Below, one piece after another: positions 8,076-16,576 of a stretch of DNA of 64,000 nt. A model generated the notes under the pieces. That model had not been told where the DNA came from, ran no database searches, and saw only the letters and a program-made list of their open reading frames with translations. The translations under genes were made by a program, and so were the position numbers. Positions within the stretch are counted from its first letter, which is position 1, and the number at the start of each line of letters is the position of its first letter. The stretch is taken from NCBI GenBank assembly GCA_934692625.1, contig CAKUUC010000005.1, forward strand, positions 62,001 to 126,000, in the 5' to 3' direction. The stretch is from an uncultured Candidatus Melainabacteria bacterium. GTDB lineage: Bacteria > Cyanobacteriota > Vampirovibrionia > Gastranaerophilales > Gastranaerophilaceae.

Positions 8076-10709
8076 ATGTTTTTTAATCGAAAAAAGAATG
8101 CATTTTCTCTTGTTGAATTAATGATGATACTACTTGTAGCAGCATTAATCACGGCAGCATTGTTCCCTGTAGTTACTAAAAAGCACTTTAGATTGCCTAC
8201 CTTGGTTAATCACGGAGCCTATTTGTGTTATTACAAGGACGGGAAATTACACGAAGCCAAATGGGCAGGAAAAATGAAAACTAAAGAGTTGTTCAATAGA
8301 GAAACAGACAACTGTGTATTTGTTCCGCCTAAAAAAGCCGGATATTTTGAAATTTCTGCTATCGGTGGTGGTGGCGGCGGTGGTGATGCCGGCTACACCG
8401 GTGGTGATTGGATTAGTAGCATTGAAACAACCGAAATGACACCTTTCCAAAGAACAGAAAGCGAATTAAAAGCTCATGGCATATCAACTGAAGAATTCTG
8501 GAAATATGCCGGTTGGATTATGGGCTATGCTAAAAGTATAGGCTCAGGTAATGGTGGCGATATCGGTTATATGGTTAGATCAAGTGAAGAGAAAAAAGAA
8601 TGTAAAGAACATGAACAAGTCGAAGTAAAAGATTACAAAAAAGAAAATGTTTGTAAAGTCGAATATACTAATGGAAAATGTCAAAAGTACAGATGTGACA
8701 CTAACACAACATGTGAAACTACAGATGTTGACAGTACCTGTACTCGTATAATTTATCCGGAATGTAAAGAATGGCAAAACCCTCCAGAAACGAAGGAAGT
8801 TACTGTTTGTAAAAATTGCATAAAAACGAATTGTGAAATGGTAACGATTAAAGATGCTTGGACAGAAACAAATAGAATGTGTTGTATGGCAAATATCCGT
8901 ACGAATGAATGTATTGGGGACCCATACAAATGCAAAAATGGCTCTAGTGGTACTATTGACCAATCCTCTGGGTTGAGAGAAGTTGAAACAACAGCACAGA
9001 AAATCAATCACCCTGCAGAAACAGAAGAACGCTGTGACTGGAAAGATAAAACAGAAACACGAACAATAGACCACTGTTTAAAATGGGATCCTGAAGATGG
9101 AAAAGAAAGAACAGAGGAGTATGCTTGTAAAGTACCGCAAAAACAATGTACTACAACTACAACTGAAGTTAAAGTCGGCACCGCTGAAACAATGGATGAA
9201 TCTAAATGCGTTGTTGATGATAATGTATATACAGGAAGTCATTATGAAGATGGTGCTTGTCTTAAATATAATAACTGGACTGAATATTCCTATAACCATG
9301 AAATGAATTATGGAGGAACCGGCGGTTCAGGAGCAAATTGTTATAGTGAAAAAAGAGCAGGCGATTTGAACCTAAATCACACTCAAGATACAAATGTAAA
9401 TCCTTCAGATGTAACAAATGGCAGCGATGTTGACCGTTACACTTCACCTTCCAAATTCTACATAGAAAAACTATTGGCTGGATTTGGTACGGCGTCTTGT
9501 TATCCGAGAAAACTTGGAGCAAACGACTGTGAAGGCAACCCTTCTTATTCATATTACCAAATAACAGGTGGCTCGACAAAGCATGGAATTAAGTCTACTC
9601 TTGTAAAAGCATATAGTGCCCCTGTCGGAGGTACTGGAGCAATGCGTACGATTATTGCCGGTGATGAAGTTGACCAATATTGGGACGGTGCTCCGGATAC
9701 AGAAAATGCGGCAGAAGATGGATATTGTAATGCAGGAAGCTATTCAACAGAAGCCTATTCTTCCCCATCTCCAAAATGTACCGGCTCTGGCTACTATGGC
9801 TATTGCTTAATTCACCATTATGCTCCTAATACAGCAGAAGCTGACGGTATGTATAAATATGAATTTGGACATGATATGAACTATCTTGGATATGGCGAAC
9901 CGGGTTCTCCTGGAGAATTCAAAACTACTATTGTCCGTACATTGAAAGGTGTTGACACAACCATAAAAGTTGGTCGTGGAGGTTCTGCTGCCGCACTAAA
10001 TTCAGGTGCTCGTGGAACTGCAGGCTCTATGTCATCATTTGGTGATATTCTCTCAGCAGCCGGTGGCGCCGGTGGTGAAGGTCACGTAACTACAACAATG
10101 GACGATTTGCCGGTTTATGATGCTAAGCTTTATGAAAAAGAAAGTAAATGTTTCTATTACAGTCAGGCATTTGCTAAAAAATCAGACGGCACATATTTGA
10201 AAGAAGATAATGATCGTGTTATTTCAACCAAAACTTTGACATACGGTGACATCAGAAAACAAATAGAAGAAGAACCTAACTATTGTAAGGATTTGATAAA
10301 CAATCAAGGGAACTACAAATACTACCGTATATCTACAAATAACACATCAGCCCAAAATTATCCGACACCTATTGGAATCTTCTCAAGTTTCTTGAATTTG
10401 GCATTCAAAAACTTGACCGGAGCAGAAGATAGCCCATTGGAAAGATTTACAAAATCTGGTCGTGGCGGAAAGGCTGGTGCTGTGGAACACAGATGCTGGG
10501 CAGGACGTGGCGAAGTATTCTTTGAAAATATTGTTATGAAATCAAGTATATTTCCAGATTTGAAAACTGCAAACGAAATAAAGAACAACCCAGCTTATGC
10601 ATGGCCTGCAGGTTGGGAACCTAAGTATGTTCCATCAAATTGCAGAATAGATTACTCTAATATTCCTGCAGGACCTGGAGCCGATGGCGCAGTCTTGATA
10701 AAATGGTAA
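8076..10709 (+). CDS. Large pilin-like protein with glycine-rich domain and Cys-rich insertion (3 of 3)
   Basis: At 877 residues this is far longer than ordinary pilins (about 120-200). The N terminus is M-F-F-N-R-K-K-N-A then F-S-L-V-E-L-M-M with a hydrophobic helix. H-G-A-Y-L-C-Y-Y-K-D-G and C-V-F-V-P-P...F-E-I-S-A-I-G-G-G-G-G follow as in the two upstream genes, and the protein ends G-A-D-G-A-V-L-I-K-W. Between residues about 173 and 395 there is an insertion with 20 cysteines, absent from the paralogues, suggesting a disulfide-rich exposed module. Glycine-rich stretches recur at about residues 410, 520 and 640-690. It is the last gene of the operon and is followed by a strong hairpin. Confidence 0.8.
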   Translation: MFFNRKKNAFSLVELMMILLVAALITAALFPVVTKKHFRLPTLVNHGAYLCYYKDGKLHEAKWAGKMKTKELFNRETDNCVFVPPKKAGYFEISAIGGGGGGGDAGYTGGDWISSIETTEMTPFQRTESELKAHGISTEEFWKYAGWIMGYAKSIGSGNGGDIGYMVRSSEEKKECKEHEQVEVKDYKKENVCKVEYTNGKCQKYRCDTNTTCETTDVDSTCTRIIYPECKEWQNPPETKEVTVCKNCIKTNCEMVTIKDAWTETNRMCCMANIRTNECIGDPYKCKNGSSGTIDQSSGLREVETTAQKINHPAETEERCDWKDKTETRTIDHCLKWDPEDGKERTEEYACKVPQKQCTTTTTEVKVGTAETMDESKCVVDDNVYTGSHYEDGACLKYNNWTEYSYNHEMNYGGTGGSGANCYSEKRAGDLNLNHTQDTNVNPSDVTNGSDVDRYTSPSKFYIEKLLAGFGTASCYPRKLGANDCEGNPSYSYYQITGGSTKHGIKSTLVKAYSAPVGGTGAMRTIIAGDEVDQYWDGAPDTENAAEDGYCNAGSYSTEAYSSPSPKCTGSGYYGYCLIHHYAPNTAEADGMYKYEFGHDMNYLGYGEPGSPGEFKTTIVRTLKGVDTTIKVGRGGSAAALNSGARGTAGSMSSFGDILSAAGGAGGEGHVTTTMDDLPVYDAKLYEKESKCFYYSQAFAKKSDGTYLKEDNDRVISTKTLTYGDIRKQIEEEPNYCKDLINNQGNYKYYRISTNNTSAQNYPTPIGIFSSFLNLAFKNLTGAEDSPLERFTKSGRGGKAGAVEHRCWAGRGEVFFENIVMKSSIFPDLKTANEIKNNPAYAWPAGWEPKYVPSNCRIDYSNIPAGPGADGAVLIKW

Positions 10710-10725
10710 CATTTTGAATACATAC

Positions 10726-10761
10726 CAAATGAACCGGCTACTTTTGTAGCCGGTTCATTTG
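10726..10761. terminator. Bidirectional intrinsic terminator
   Basis: This is a perfect inverted repeat with 15-nt arms (CAAATGAACCGGCTA and its complement) and a 6-nt loop. It separates the pilin operon from the convergent tyrS. Confidence 0.8.
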
Positions 10762-10794
10762 TATTTGAAAACCCAAATTCTGAGCAACCTTGTC

Positions 10795-12018
10795 TTACAC
10801 CAACGTTACTTTCTTAAAATGTTTTTTACCTTTGCGAACTTTCAAACCTTCTTTTACTTCATCTATTGCAAATGAAGTATCCAAAGTATTCACAGCATTG
10901 TCATTAACGCTCACTCCACCTTGTTGAACAAGCCTTTTTGCTTCGCCGTTACTTGACGCAAAACCACATTTTGTCATAATTTGGACAATTGAAATTTTAC
11001 CATCATTAAAATCAGATTCAGTTAGTTCAACAGTCGGAATATTGGCATCATCACTGTTTCCGCCAAACAACGCTCTTGCAGAACTTTGAGCCTTTTCAGC
11101 CTCTTCTTTTCCGTGTACAAGCGAAGTCAATTCATACGCCAAAATTTCTTTCTTTTCGTTAATTCTACTATCTTCCCAATGTTCCATTTTCTCAATTTCT
11201 TCAATCGGAATAAATGTCAACATTTTTATACATTTCATAACATCGGCATCATCAACATTTCTCCAATATTGATAGAATTCAAACGGTGAAGTTTTGTTAG
11301 GGTCAAGCCATACCGCACCTTTTGCAGTTTTACCCATCTTTTTACCTTCACTGTTCATCAACAAAGTAATTGTCATTGCATACGCATCATCACCGGTTTT
11401 CTTTCTGATAAGTTCTGTTCCGGCTAACATATTACTCCATTGGTCATCGCCACCAAATTGCATATTGCAACCATAGTTTTGGTGTAAATGATAGAAATCG
11501 TAAGCCTGCATAATCATATAGTTGAATTCTAAAAAGCTTAAACCTTTTTCCATTCTTTGTTTGTAGCATTCTGCTCTAAGCATATTATTTACAGAAAAAC
11601 AAGCACCTACATCACGCAACAATTCAACATAATTTAGTTTCAAAAGCCAATCCGCATTGTTTACCATAATTGCAGCATCATCACCAAATGTGATAAATCT
11701 TTCCATTTGTTTTTTAAAGCAATCACAGTTATGTTGAATAGTTTCCTTTGTCATCATTGAACGCATATCTGTACGACCTGACGGATCACCGACATGACCT
11801 GTTCCGCCACCGATTAGAACAACCGGTTTGTTTCCTGCCATTTGAAGCCTTTTCATTAAACACAAAGCCATAAAGTGACCTACATGCAGAGAATCTGCTG
11901 TTGGGTCAAAACCTATATAAAATCTTGCTCCGCCATTATTTATCAAATCTTTAATTTCTTTTTCATCAGTAACTTGCGCAATCAAGCCACGGGCTTGCAA
12001 TTCTTCAAAAATATTCAT
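10795..12018 (-). CDS. tyrS: Tyrosyl-tRNA synthetase
   Basis: This 407-residue class I aminoacyl-tRNA synthetase charges tRNA-Tyr in the cytoplasm. It has G-F-D-P-T-A-D-S-L-H-V-G-H (HIGH motif at about 45-48), a G-G-D-D-Q-W substrate-binding segment near 190 and the KMSKS-equivalent K-M-G-K-T at about 227-231. A C-terminal S4 RNA-binding domain covers about 340-407. The length is normal for the family. An AAGGAGA ribosome site precedes the ATG. No T-box leader is visible in the 190-nt gap to the divergent adhesin gene. Confidence 0.97.
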   Translation of the reverse strand: MNIFEELQARGLIAQVTDEKEIKDLINNGGARFYIGFDPTADSLHVGHFMALCLMKRLQMAGNKPVVLIGGGTGHVGDPSGRTDMRSMMTKETIQHNCDCFKKQMERFITFGDDAAIMVNNADWLLKLNYVELLRDVGACFSVNNMLRAECYKQRMEKGLSFLEFNYMIMQAYDFYHLHQNYGCNMQFGGDDQWSNMLAGTELIRKKTGDDAYAMTITLLMNSEGKKMGKTAKGAVWLDPNKTSPFEFYQYWRNVDDADVMKCIKMLTFIPIEEIEKMEHWEDSRINEKKEILAYELTSLVHGKEEAEKAQSSARALFGGNSDDANIPTVELTESDFNDGKISIVQIMTKCGFASSNGEAKRLVQQGGVSVNDNAVNTLDTSFAIDEVKEGLKVRKGKKHFKKVTLV

Positions 12019-12141
12019 TATTTTCTCCTTAATATTCTTAAGTTATAACTTTATTTTATCATAAATGTTTTATTTTTAAATTTTCGAAATCGATATTTTC
12101 TTGTAAACGGTTCAAAACCCTATAAAATAAGAGTTAAACAG

Positions 12142-12170
12142 TTTACATTTTCTAAAAGATACGTTATAAT
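12142..12170 (+). promoter_or_regulatory. Predicted sigma-70 promoter of adhesin gene 12213-15167
   Basis: TTTACA (12142-12147) and a consensus TATAAT (12165-12170) are separated by 17 nt, 43 nt before the start codon. Confidence 0.75.
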
Positions 12171-12212
12171 AAAAATATAATAAAGCGATTGGATTGTAAG
12201 GATAACGGGTTT

Positions 12213-15167
12213 ATGAATATAAATAAATTTTCAATACTTAGTTTTGCATTATTTTTACAAATGGTTAGTATGAATGCAAACGCATCGGACATTTCAGGAA
12301 TAACTCCGATTCCTTCAGGAAATTCAAATATTTATAACATCGATCCTGCATTTAGCAACAAAGCAAACGGTACAGGATTTAGAAAGTACGAAAAATTTAA
12401 CCTTACTAAAGGCGACAATGCAAACTTTATAATGAATGACATATCGCAATTCGTAAACCTTGTAGATTCAAAAGTCAGCATTGAAGGACTTGTTAATACT
12501 GTAAAATCAGATTTTTCAAAGTCTAACGGTAATTTAATTTTCGTAACTCCGGAAGGTTTTGTTGTCGGTGCAAACGGAGTATTAAATGTTGGCTCATTGT
12601 CTGTCTACACTCCGACACAAGAAGGCTACAACACTTTATCTAATCAGTTATCAGGCGCTATTGCCGGAACTAATCAAACAGTAAATTTTGACCCTGCGAC
12701 ATTGAGTATCGGCAACGGACTTATCACTATTGACGGTAAAATTATCGCTAACGGAAATATCAATTTCAACGCAAAATCAATACAAATAGGTAAAGACGGA
12801 CACGTTATAAGCGGACTTTCTGCAGATAACACATTCATATCTTTTGACAAAGAAACCGGTAATATTGAAATTACAGACGCTGAAAACCTATTCAACACTC
12901 TTGTTAACTCAGGAAAACTTAACAGTAATAAAACCGAAATAAATTACAATACAAATGGCGGAAATATTGAACTTGGCGGGCTTACAGAAAACAAAAACGG
13001 AAATATTAACATAAATATTCAAAATGGAAACCTACTAAATGGTGGCATCTCTGATACTTTATTAAAATCAACAGACGATATAAATATCAATGCGAAAAAC
13101 GGAAGTGTTGGAGAAAACCCAACAAATCGTGATGATTTTTCAAAATCTGTAAATATCCAATCAGACGGCAAAGTAAACATTTATGCAGATAATATAGTGA
13201 ATGTTGCATCTTTAGACAAAGATTTATATGTTGATAATATTACAGGCGACACGGTTTATTTAACGATTGACAAAACAACAGAAAACGGAACAAATCCAAA
13301 TCTTTACTCCGCAAACAAAACTACTCCAAATATCGTCGGCAATAAAATTTCAATCTCAACTGCCGGCAATATAGGAAAAACAAACGAAAGAATTACAGTA
13401 AGTTCAAATTCAAATTCTCAAGTTTTTGATGACAACTCTTGGAATAATAATAAATTCAAGTACACTCCAAAAGGTGACGGGATTGAAGTTGTTTCAAAAT
13501 TTGGAAATATTCACCTGAAAGATAACGACAATTCAGCAAATTTCAAAAACTTATCCGCAGAAAACGGAAAAGTTGATGCTCAAATTAAAGGCAACACTTA
13601 CATTGAAAACTTGTCAGGAGCAAATGTAAATATATTGACTCAAGGCGACGTTTTGTATATAGAAAACTTCCAATCAGATACAATCCTTGATGATACAACT
13701 AATAAATTCACCGCATTAGGATTGGGTTCAGACAATACGAAACTTTCAGATTCAACAATTATTATAAAAAATGGAACAATCGGAACCAATGAAAAAGCAC
13801 CAACGCTTGCTTTTTCTGCCGATAATATTTATGCAGACGGAAAGCATTTTGTATTAGGCAAAGATAGAAGCGAAACACCTTTAGATAATACAACCGGCGA
13901 TAAAACTTATATTGTTGGGAATGCAAAATCAGAAGAAGATAGTAACACTTCCAAAATCAACGTTATGGGAGATAACAACGTAAATATCTCAGCAAACGCA
14001 GTAACTGAAAATGATGTTCAAAACGCTGAAGATGTTGATGGCTTAACTAGAGTTTATTACCAAAGCAGTGATGGAATTGATGAAATTTCATATACAATAA
14101 ATTCAACTAACAACGAAAGCAATATTATCTTTTTTGATGGAGATGAACCTGAATTTGGCGGAGATACCGACGATGACAGTGATATTGACAATCCTGATAT
14201 CGGAGATAATGACACTGACCCAGATTTAGATGGTGATGGAGATACCGATAGCGATTCTGATAACGATACAAAAGAACCAGATTTAGGCGACAGTGACAAT
14301 GACAATGATTCTGATAATCCGAATATCGGCGATACTGATTCAGATGATGATATCGATAACCCTGATATTGGCGACTCTGACGATGATAATGACACGGATA
14401 AACCAAGTGAACCTGACACCGGTGATAGTGATAGCGATGATGATACTGATATTCCGGTAGGAGATACAGATTCTGACGATGACATTGACAAACCTTCTAC
14501 TGGCGATACCGATGATGACGACGATTCAGATATTCCACCAACTACCGGTGACAGCGATAGTGACGACGACCCTGATATCCCAATTGGTGATACAGATTCT
14601 GACGATGACATTGACAATCCTTCTACTGGCGATACCGACGATGACGACGATTCTGATATTCCGCCAACTACGGGTGACAGCGATAGTGACGACGACCCTG
14701 ATATCCCAATTGGTGATACAGATTCTGATGATGACATTGACAATCCTTCTACTGGCGATACCGATGATGACGATGATTCAGATATTCCGCCGGATCCTAG
14801 TGAGCCTGATATTGGTGACACAGACACAGATGATGATAATGACAACAAACCGCCTCATGGTGATACGGACGACGATAGCGACTCCGATTTGCCGCCAATA
14901 AATCCCAAACCACCTGTTACACCTGATATGAGCGATTTGCAACCAATCATAAATAACAACACAGAACCGCCCAAACCACTACATTTGGTAACAGATGTGC
15001 TAGTTGTGCCAACGAATGATGATGAAAACGATTATTCAGTGGAACGAGCAGTGAATACAAACGGTTTATTTGGAGATACAGAACAAAGGGCTGACCAAAT
15101 ATTAGCGCCAATACGTCGAGATGCAGCAAAGAAACGTAAATTTGATTTCCGCTGGTGGTTCAGATAG
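12213..15167 (+). CDS. Filamentous adhesin (LktA/hemagglutinin-type N terminus) with Asp-rich repeats
   Basis: The start is the ATG at 12213, preceded by AAGGA and giving a clean signal peptide (M-N-I-N-K-F-S ... N-A-N-A). The frame could be read from a TTG 24 nt earlier. The 984-residue product begins with a domain shared with the protein at 16577-18793 (Y-N-I-D-P-A-F and G-F-R-K-Y-E-K-F), the secretion-type domain of leukotoxin LktA-like and filamentous-hemagglutinin proteins. A beta-helix-like region rich in Asn/Gly follows. From about residue 650 to 900 the protein is a run of D-S-D-D-D/G-D-T-D units, including a 126-bp tandem repeat, likely calcium-binding and exposed. The C terminus is basic and aromatic (K-K-R-K-F-D-F-R-W-W-F-R). 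No secretion partner of the two-partner type is adjacent. Confidence 0.8.
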   Translation: MNINKFSILSFALFLQMVSMNANASDISGITPIPSGNSNIYNIDPAFSNKANGTGFRKYEKFNLTKGDNANFIMNDISQFVNLVDSKVSIEGLVNTVKSDFSKSNGNLIFVTPEGFVVGANGVLNVGSLSVYTPTQEGYNTLSNQLSGAIAGTNQTVNFDPATLSIGNGLITIDGKIIANGNINFNAKSIQIGKDGHVISGLSADNTFISFDKETGNIEITDAENLFNTLVNSGKLNSNKTEINYNTNGGNIELGGLTENKNGNININIQNGNLLNGGISDTLLKSTDDININAKNGSVGENPTNRDDFSKSVNIQSDGKVNIYADNIVNVASLDKDLYVDNITGDTVYLTIDKTTENGTNPNLYSANKTTPNIVGNKISISTAGNIGKTNERITVSSNSNSQVFDDNSWNNNKFKYTPKGDGIEVVSKFGNIHLKDNDNSANFKNLSAENGKVDAQIKGNTYIENLSGANVNILTQGDVLYIENFQSDTILDDTTNKFTALGLGSDNTKLSDSTIIIKNGTIGTNEKAPTLAFSADNIYADGKHFVLGKDRSETPLDNTTGDKTYIVGNAKSEEDSNTSKINVMGDNNVNISANAVTENDVQNAEDVDGLTRVYYQSSDGIDEISYTINSTNNESNIIFFDGDEPEFGGDTDDDSDIDNPDIGDNDTDPDLDGDGDTDSDSDNDTKEPDLGDSDNDNDSDNPNIGDTDSDDDIDNPDIGDSDDDNDTDKPSEPDTGDSDSDDDTDIPVGDTDSDDDIDKPSTGDTDDDDDSDIPPTTGDSDSDDDPDIPIGDTDSDDDIDNPSTGDTDDDDDSDIPPTTGDSDSDDDPDIPIGDTDSDDDIDNPSTGDTDDDDDSDIPPDPSEPDIGDTDTDDDNDNKPPHGDTDDDSDSDLPPINPKPPVTPDMSDLQPIINNNTEPPKPLHLVTDVLVVPTNDDENDYSVERAVNTNGLFGDTEQRADQILAPIRRDAAKKRKFDFRWWFR
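14460..14791 (+). repeat. 126-bp tandem repeat inside the adhesin gene
   Basis: Units start at 14460, 14586 and 14712 (period exactly 126 nt, 42 codons); the third breaks off near 14791. The units are nearly identical and encode alternating Asp/Ser-rich blocks ending in a Pro-rich spacer. Expansion or contraction by whole units would keep the reading frame. Confidence 0.9.
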
Positions 15168-15191
15168 ATTAAAATGGTTATAAACTATACG

Positions 15192-15225
15192 AAATCGGCA
15201 AGGAATATAAATTCCTTGCCGATTT
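15192..15225. terminator. Bidirectional intrinsic terminator
   Basis: This is a perfect inverted repeat with 15-nt arms (AAATCGGCAAGGAAT and its complement) around a 4-nt loop. It lies between the adhesin gene and the convergent orphan gene. Confidence 0.8.
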
Positions 15226-15229
15226 TTGC

Positions 15230-15763
15230 TTACATACCACTAGGGGCATAACTTCCATTCACTGAACTATATTTTTTCAAAACAGGATTTCCTGATTCAT
15301 CAATATCATAAGAGAAAGTTTCGCACGGACTACCCGGAGCAGTCGGTTTTTGGGTTAATTTGCCCATCATTGGAGTGCCGTCAGGGGTATAATAAACCTT
15401 TTGTTCAATACCATCAGCAGATGTATAAACAACACGTTGCGCTCCTCGAATGCCAGATTCTGCATCAGCACCCCATGAACCTATACAAATTGTATTACCT
15501 TTACCATCTTGGTACATTTGTCCATTTGAGCGGTCAATACAATCTATTTTTTTAAATCCTAATTTTGCCAAACTTTTTTCATTCGGGATTCTATCTTCAA
15601 GATTAAGATTATTTTTACTCAACAACTCATTTAATTTTTTTTGATGTTCAGATTGATTAGTTTTTGGAAAAGAAATCGCACCGAAACTTGTATCGGCTTG
15701 TTGGGCTTGTTGAACTCCACTCATTGAAAATACCGGATTTGCGCCATTGATAGGTTGTACCAT
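15230..15763 (-). CDS. Orphan protein with S-F-G motif near the N terminus
   Basis: The start at 15763 is supported by AAAGGAG shortly upstream; the frame extends 12 codons further without a ribosome site. The 177-residue product has no signal peptide or membrane segment. Residues 1-40 are Gln/Ala/Ser-rich and include an S-F-G-A-I-S-F stretch. The rest has D-G-K-G-N-T, D-G-I-E-Q-K-V and D-G-T-P-M-style turns that resemble short beta-hairpin repeats. I do not recognise a family. A pentanucleotide repeat lies about 95-125 nt upstream of the start codon. Confidence 0.65.
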   Translation of the reverse strand: MVQPINGANPVFSMSGVQQAQQADTSFGAISFPKTNQSEHQKKLNELLSKNNLNLEDRIPNEKSLAKLGFKKIDCIDRSNGQMYQDGKGNTICIGSWGADAESGIRGAQRVVYTSADGIEQKVYYTPDGTPMMGKLTQKPTAPGSPCETFSYDIDESGNPVLKKYSSVNGSYAPSGM

Positions 15764-15857
15764 AGAAAATCTCCTTTCGTGTTTAGTTGTAGCACACATA
15801 AATTTATATCTTATATATATATAAAGTATTCACGAAGATAAGAATTGCTCCGCCACA

Positions 15858-15887
15858 CCATACCATACCATACCATACCATACCATA
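15858..15887 (+). repeat. CCATA pentanucleotide repeat, six copies
   Basis: Six perfect tandem copies of CCATA occur here. The tract lies 95-125 nt upstream of the start codon of the minus-strand orphan gene 15230-15763. The rest of the gap 15764-15975 shows no gene. Confidence 0.95.
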
Positions 15888-15975
15888 AAGCAATTATATC
15901 AAGGATTTCCGACTTTTAAATTCAACTTTACAATTCTTAACAATAGTATCGTTTTAGGGGGAGTTTCTCAAATGA

Positions 15976-16443
15976 GTCATTCTGAAAAGATTAAAAATCA
16001 AGCAATTTTAATTGCATAGATTTTATCTTATTCTTCTTCGGCGTTGCCTACGCATACTCACCTCACACAACTCACCATAGGTTCGTTGGTTTGCTTTGTA
16101 GTAATCTGGTATAAAAAATAATGATGTCGGCATAGCAATGCCGACCTACTTTTCCAGTGCAAAACCTAACGAAAAAGTCACCCTGAACTGGTTTCAGGGT
16201 CGCTTCATGACAAGGTTTTACAAGGATTTTAGGGACTTAATTCTTTGTTTTATTTTGATTTTAGAAGAGATGCTGAAATAAATTCAGCATGACTATTTGG
16301 TGAGCTTACCAAGTAGTTCGTCATTCTGAAAACTTAGAAAATTTTTGTGAATGGAATGAGCAAATAAATTTTCTTGTTATTCAGAATCTGTTCTTGAACA
16401 CATATTTCAAAGCCCAATGTAAGTCAGGCACCGCCTGACACGT
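15976..16443 (+). repeat. 468-bp dispersed repeat, copy 1
   Basis: This stretch matches 49896-50363 in the same orientation over its whole length, at roughly 90% identity by eye. It has no long open frame. It contains several short palindromes: GTCGGCAT/ATGCCGAC, ACCCTGAA/TTCAGGGT, GCTGAA/TTCAGC, and TTCTGAA/TTCAGAA at the ends of the second half. Two blocks start with GTCATTCTGAAAA, so the element looks like a mosaic of smaller units. It fills most of the gap between two convergent genes. Confidence 0.9.
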
Positions 16444-16451
16444 AATATTGG

Positions 16452-16477
16452 CCCGTCAACGTAAAAACGTTGACGGG
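16452..16477. terminator. Hairpin, possible terminator or repeat-associated palindrome
   Basis: CCCGTCAACGT and its exact complement are separated by AAAA, 9 nt after the end of the 468-bp repeat. No T-run follows directly, so termination is uncertain. Confidence 0.5.
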
Positions 16478-16519
16478 ATTTCAAAAATCTCTGAAATTAC
16501 TCTAATAACGGACTAGAAA

Positions 16520-16552
16520 AGCGGAGCGATGGCAGAATGCCATCGCTCCGCT
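16520..16552 (-). terminator. Intrinsic terminator of adhesin gene 16577-18793
   Basis: This is a perfect inverted repeat with 15-nt arms (AGCGGAGCGATGGCA and its complement) and a 3-nt loop. It is followed on the minus strand by TTTCTAG just downstream of the adhesin stop codon. Confidence 0.8.
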
Positions 16553-16576
16553 AAAGTCTATATCATTTCAAAAGAA

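Noticed and set aside
12019..12141. T-box leader upstream of tyrS (and similarly of pheT)
   Set aside because: No T-box consensus, specifier stem or terminator is visible in these short upstream regions.
14057..14848. A 263-codon open frame on the minus strand rich in Ser/Val/Pro repeats
   Set aside because: It is the antisense shadow of the Asp-rich tandem repeats of the adhesin gene; the repeat structure keeps several frames open. It has no ribosome site or recognisable start.
15858..16443. Possible CRISPR array in the repeat-rich gap
   Set aside because: The CCATA tract has no spacers, and the 468-bp element contains different palindromes in place of one regularly spaced repeat; no cas genes are present.
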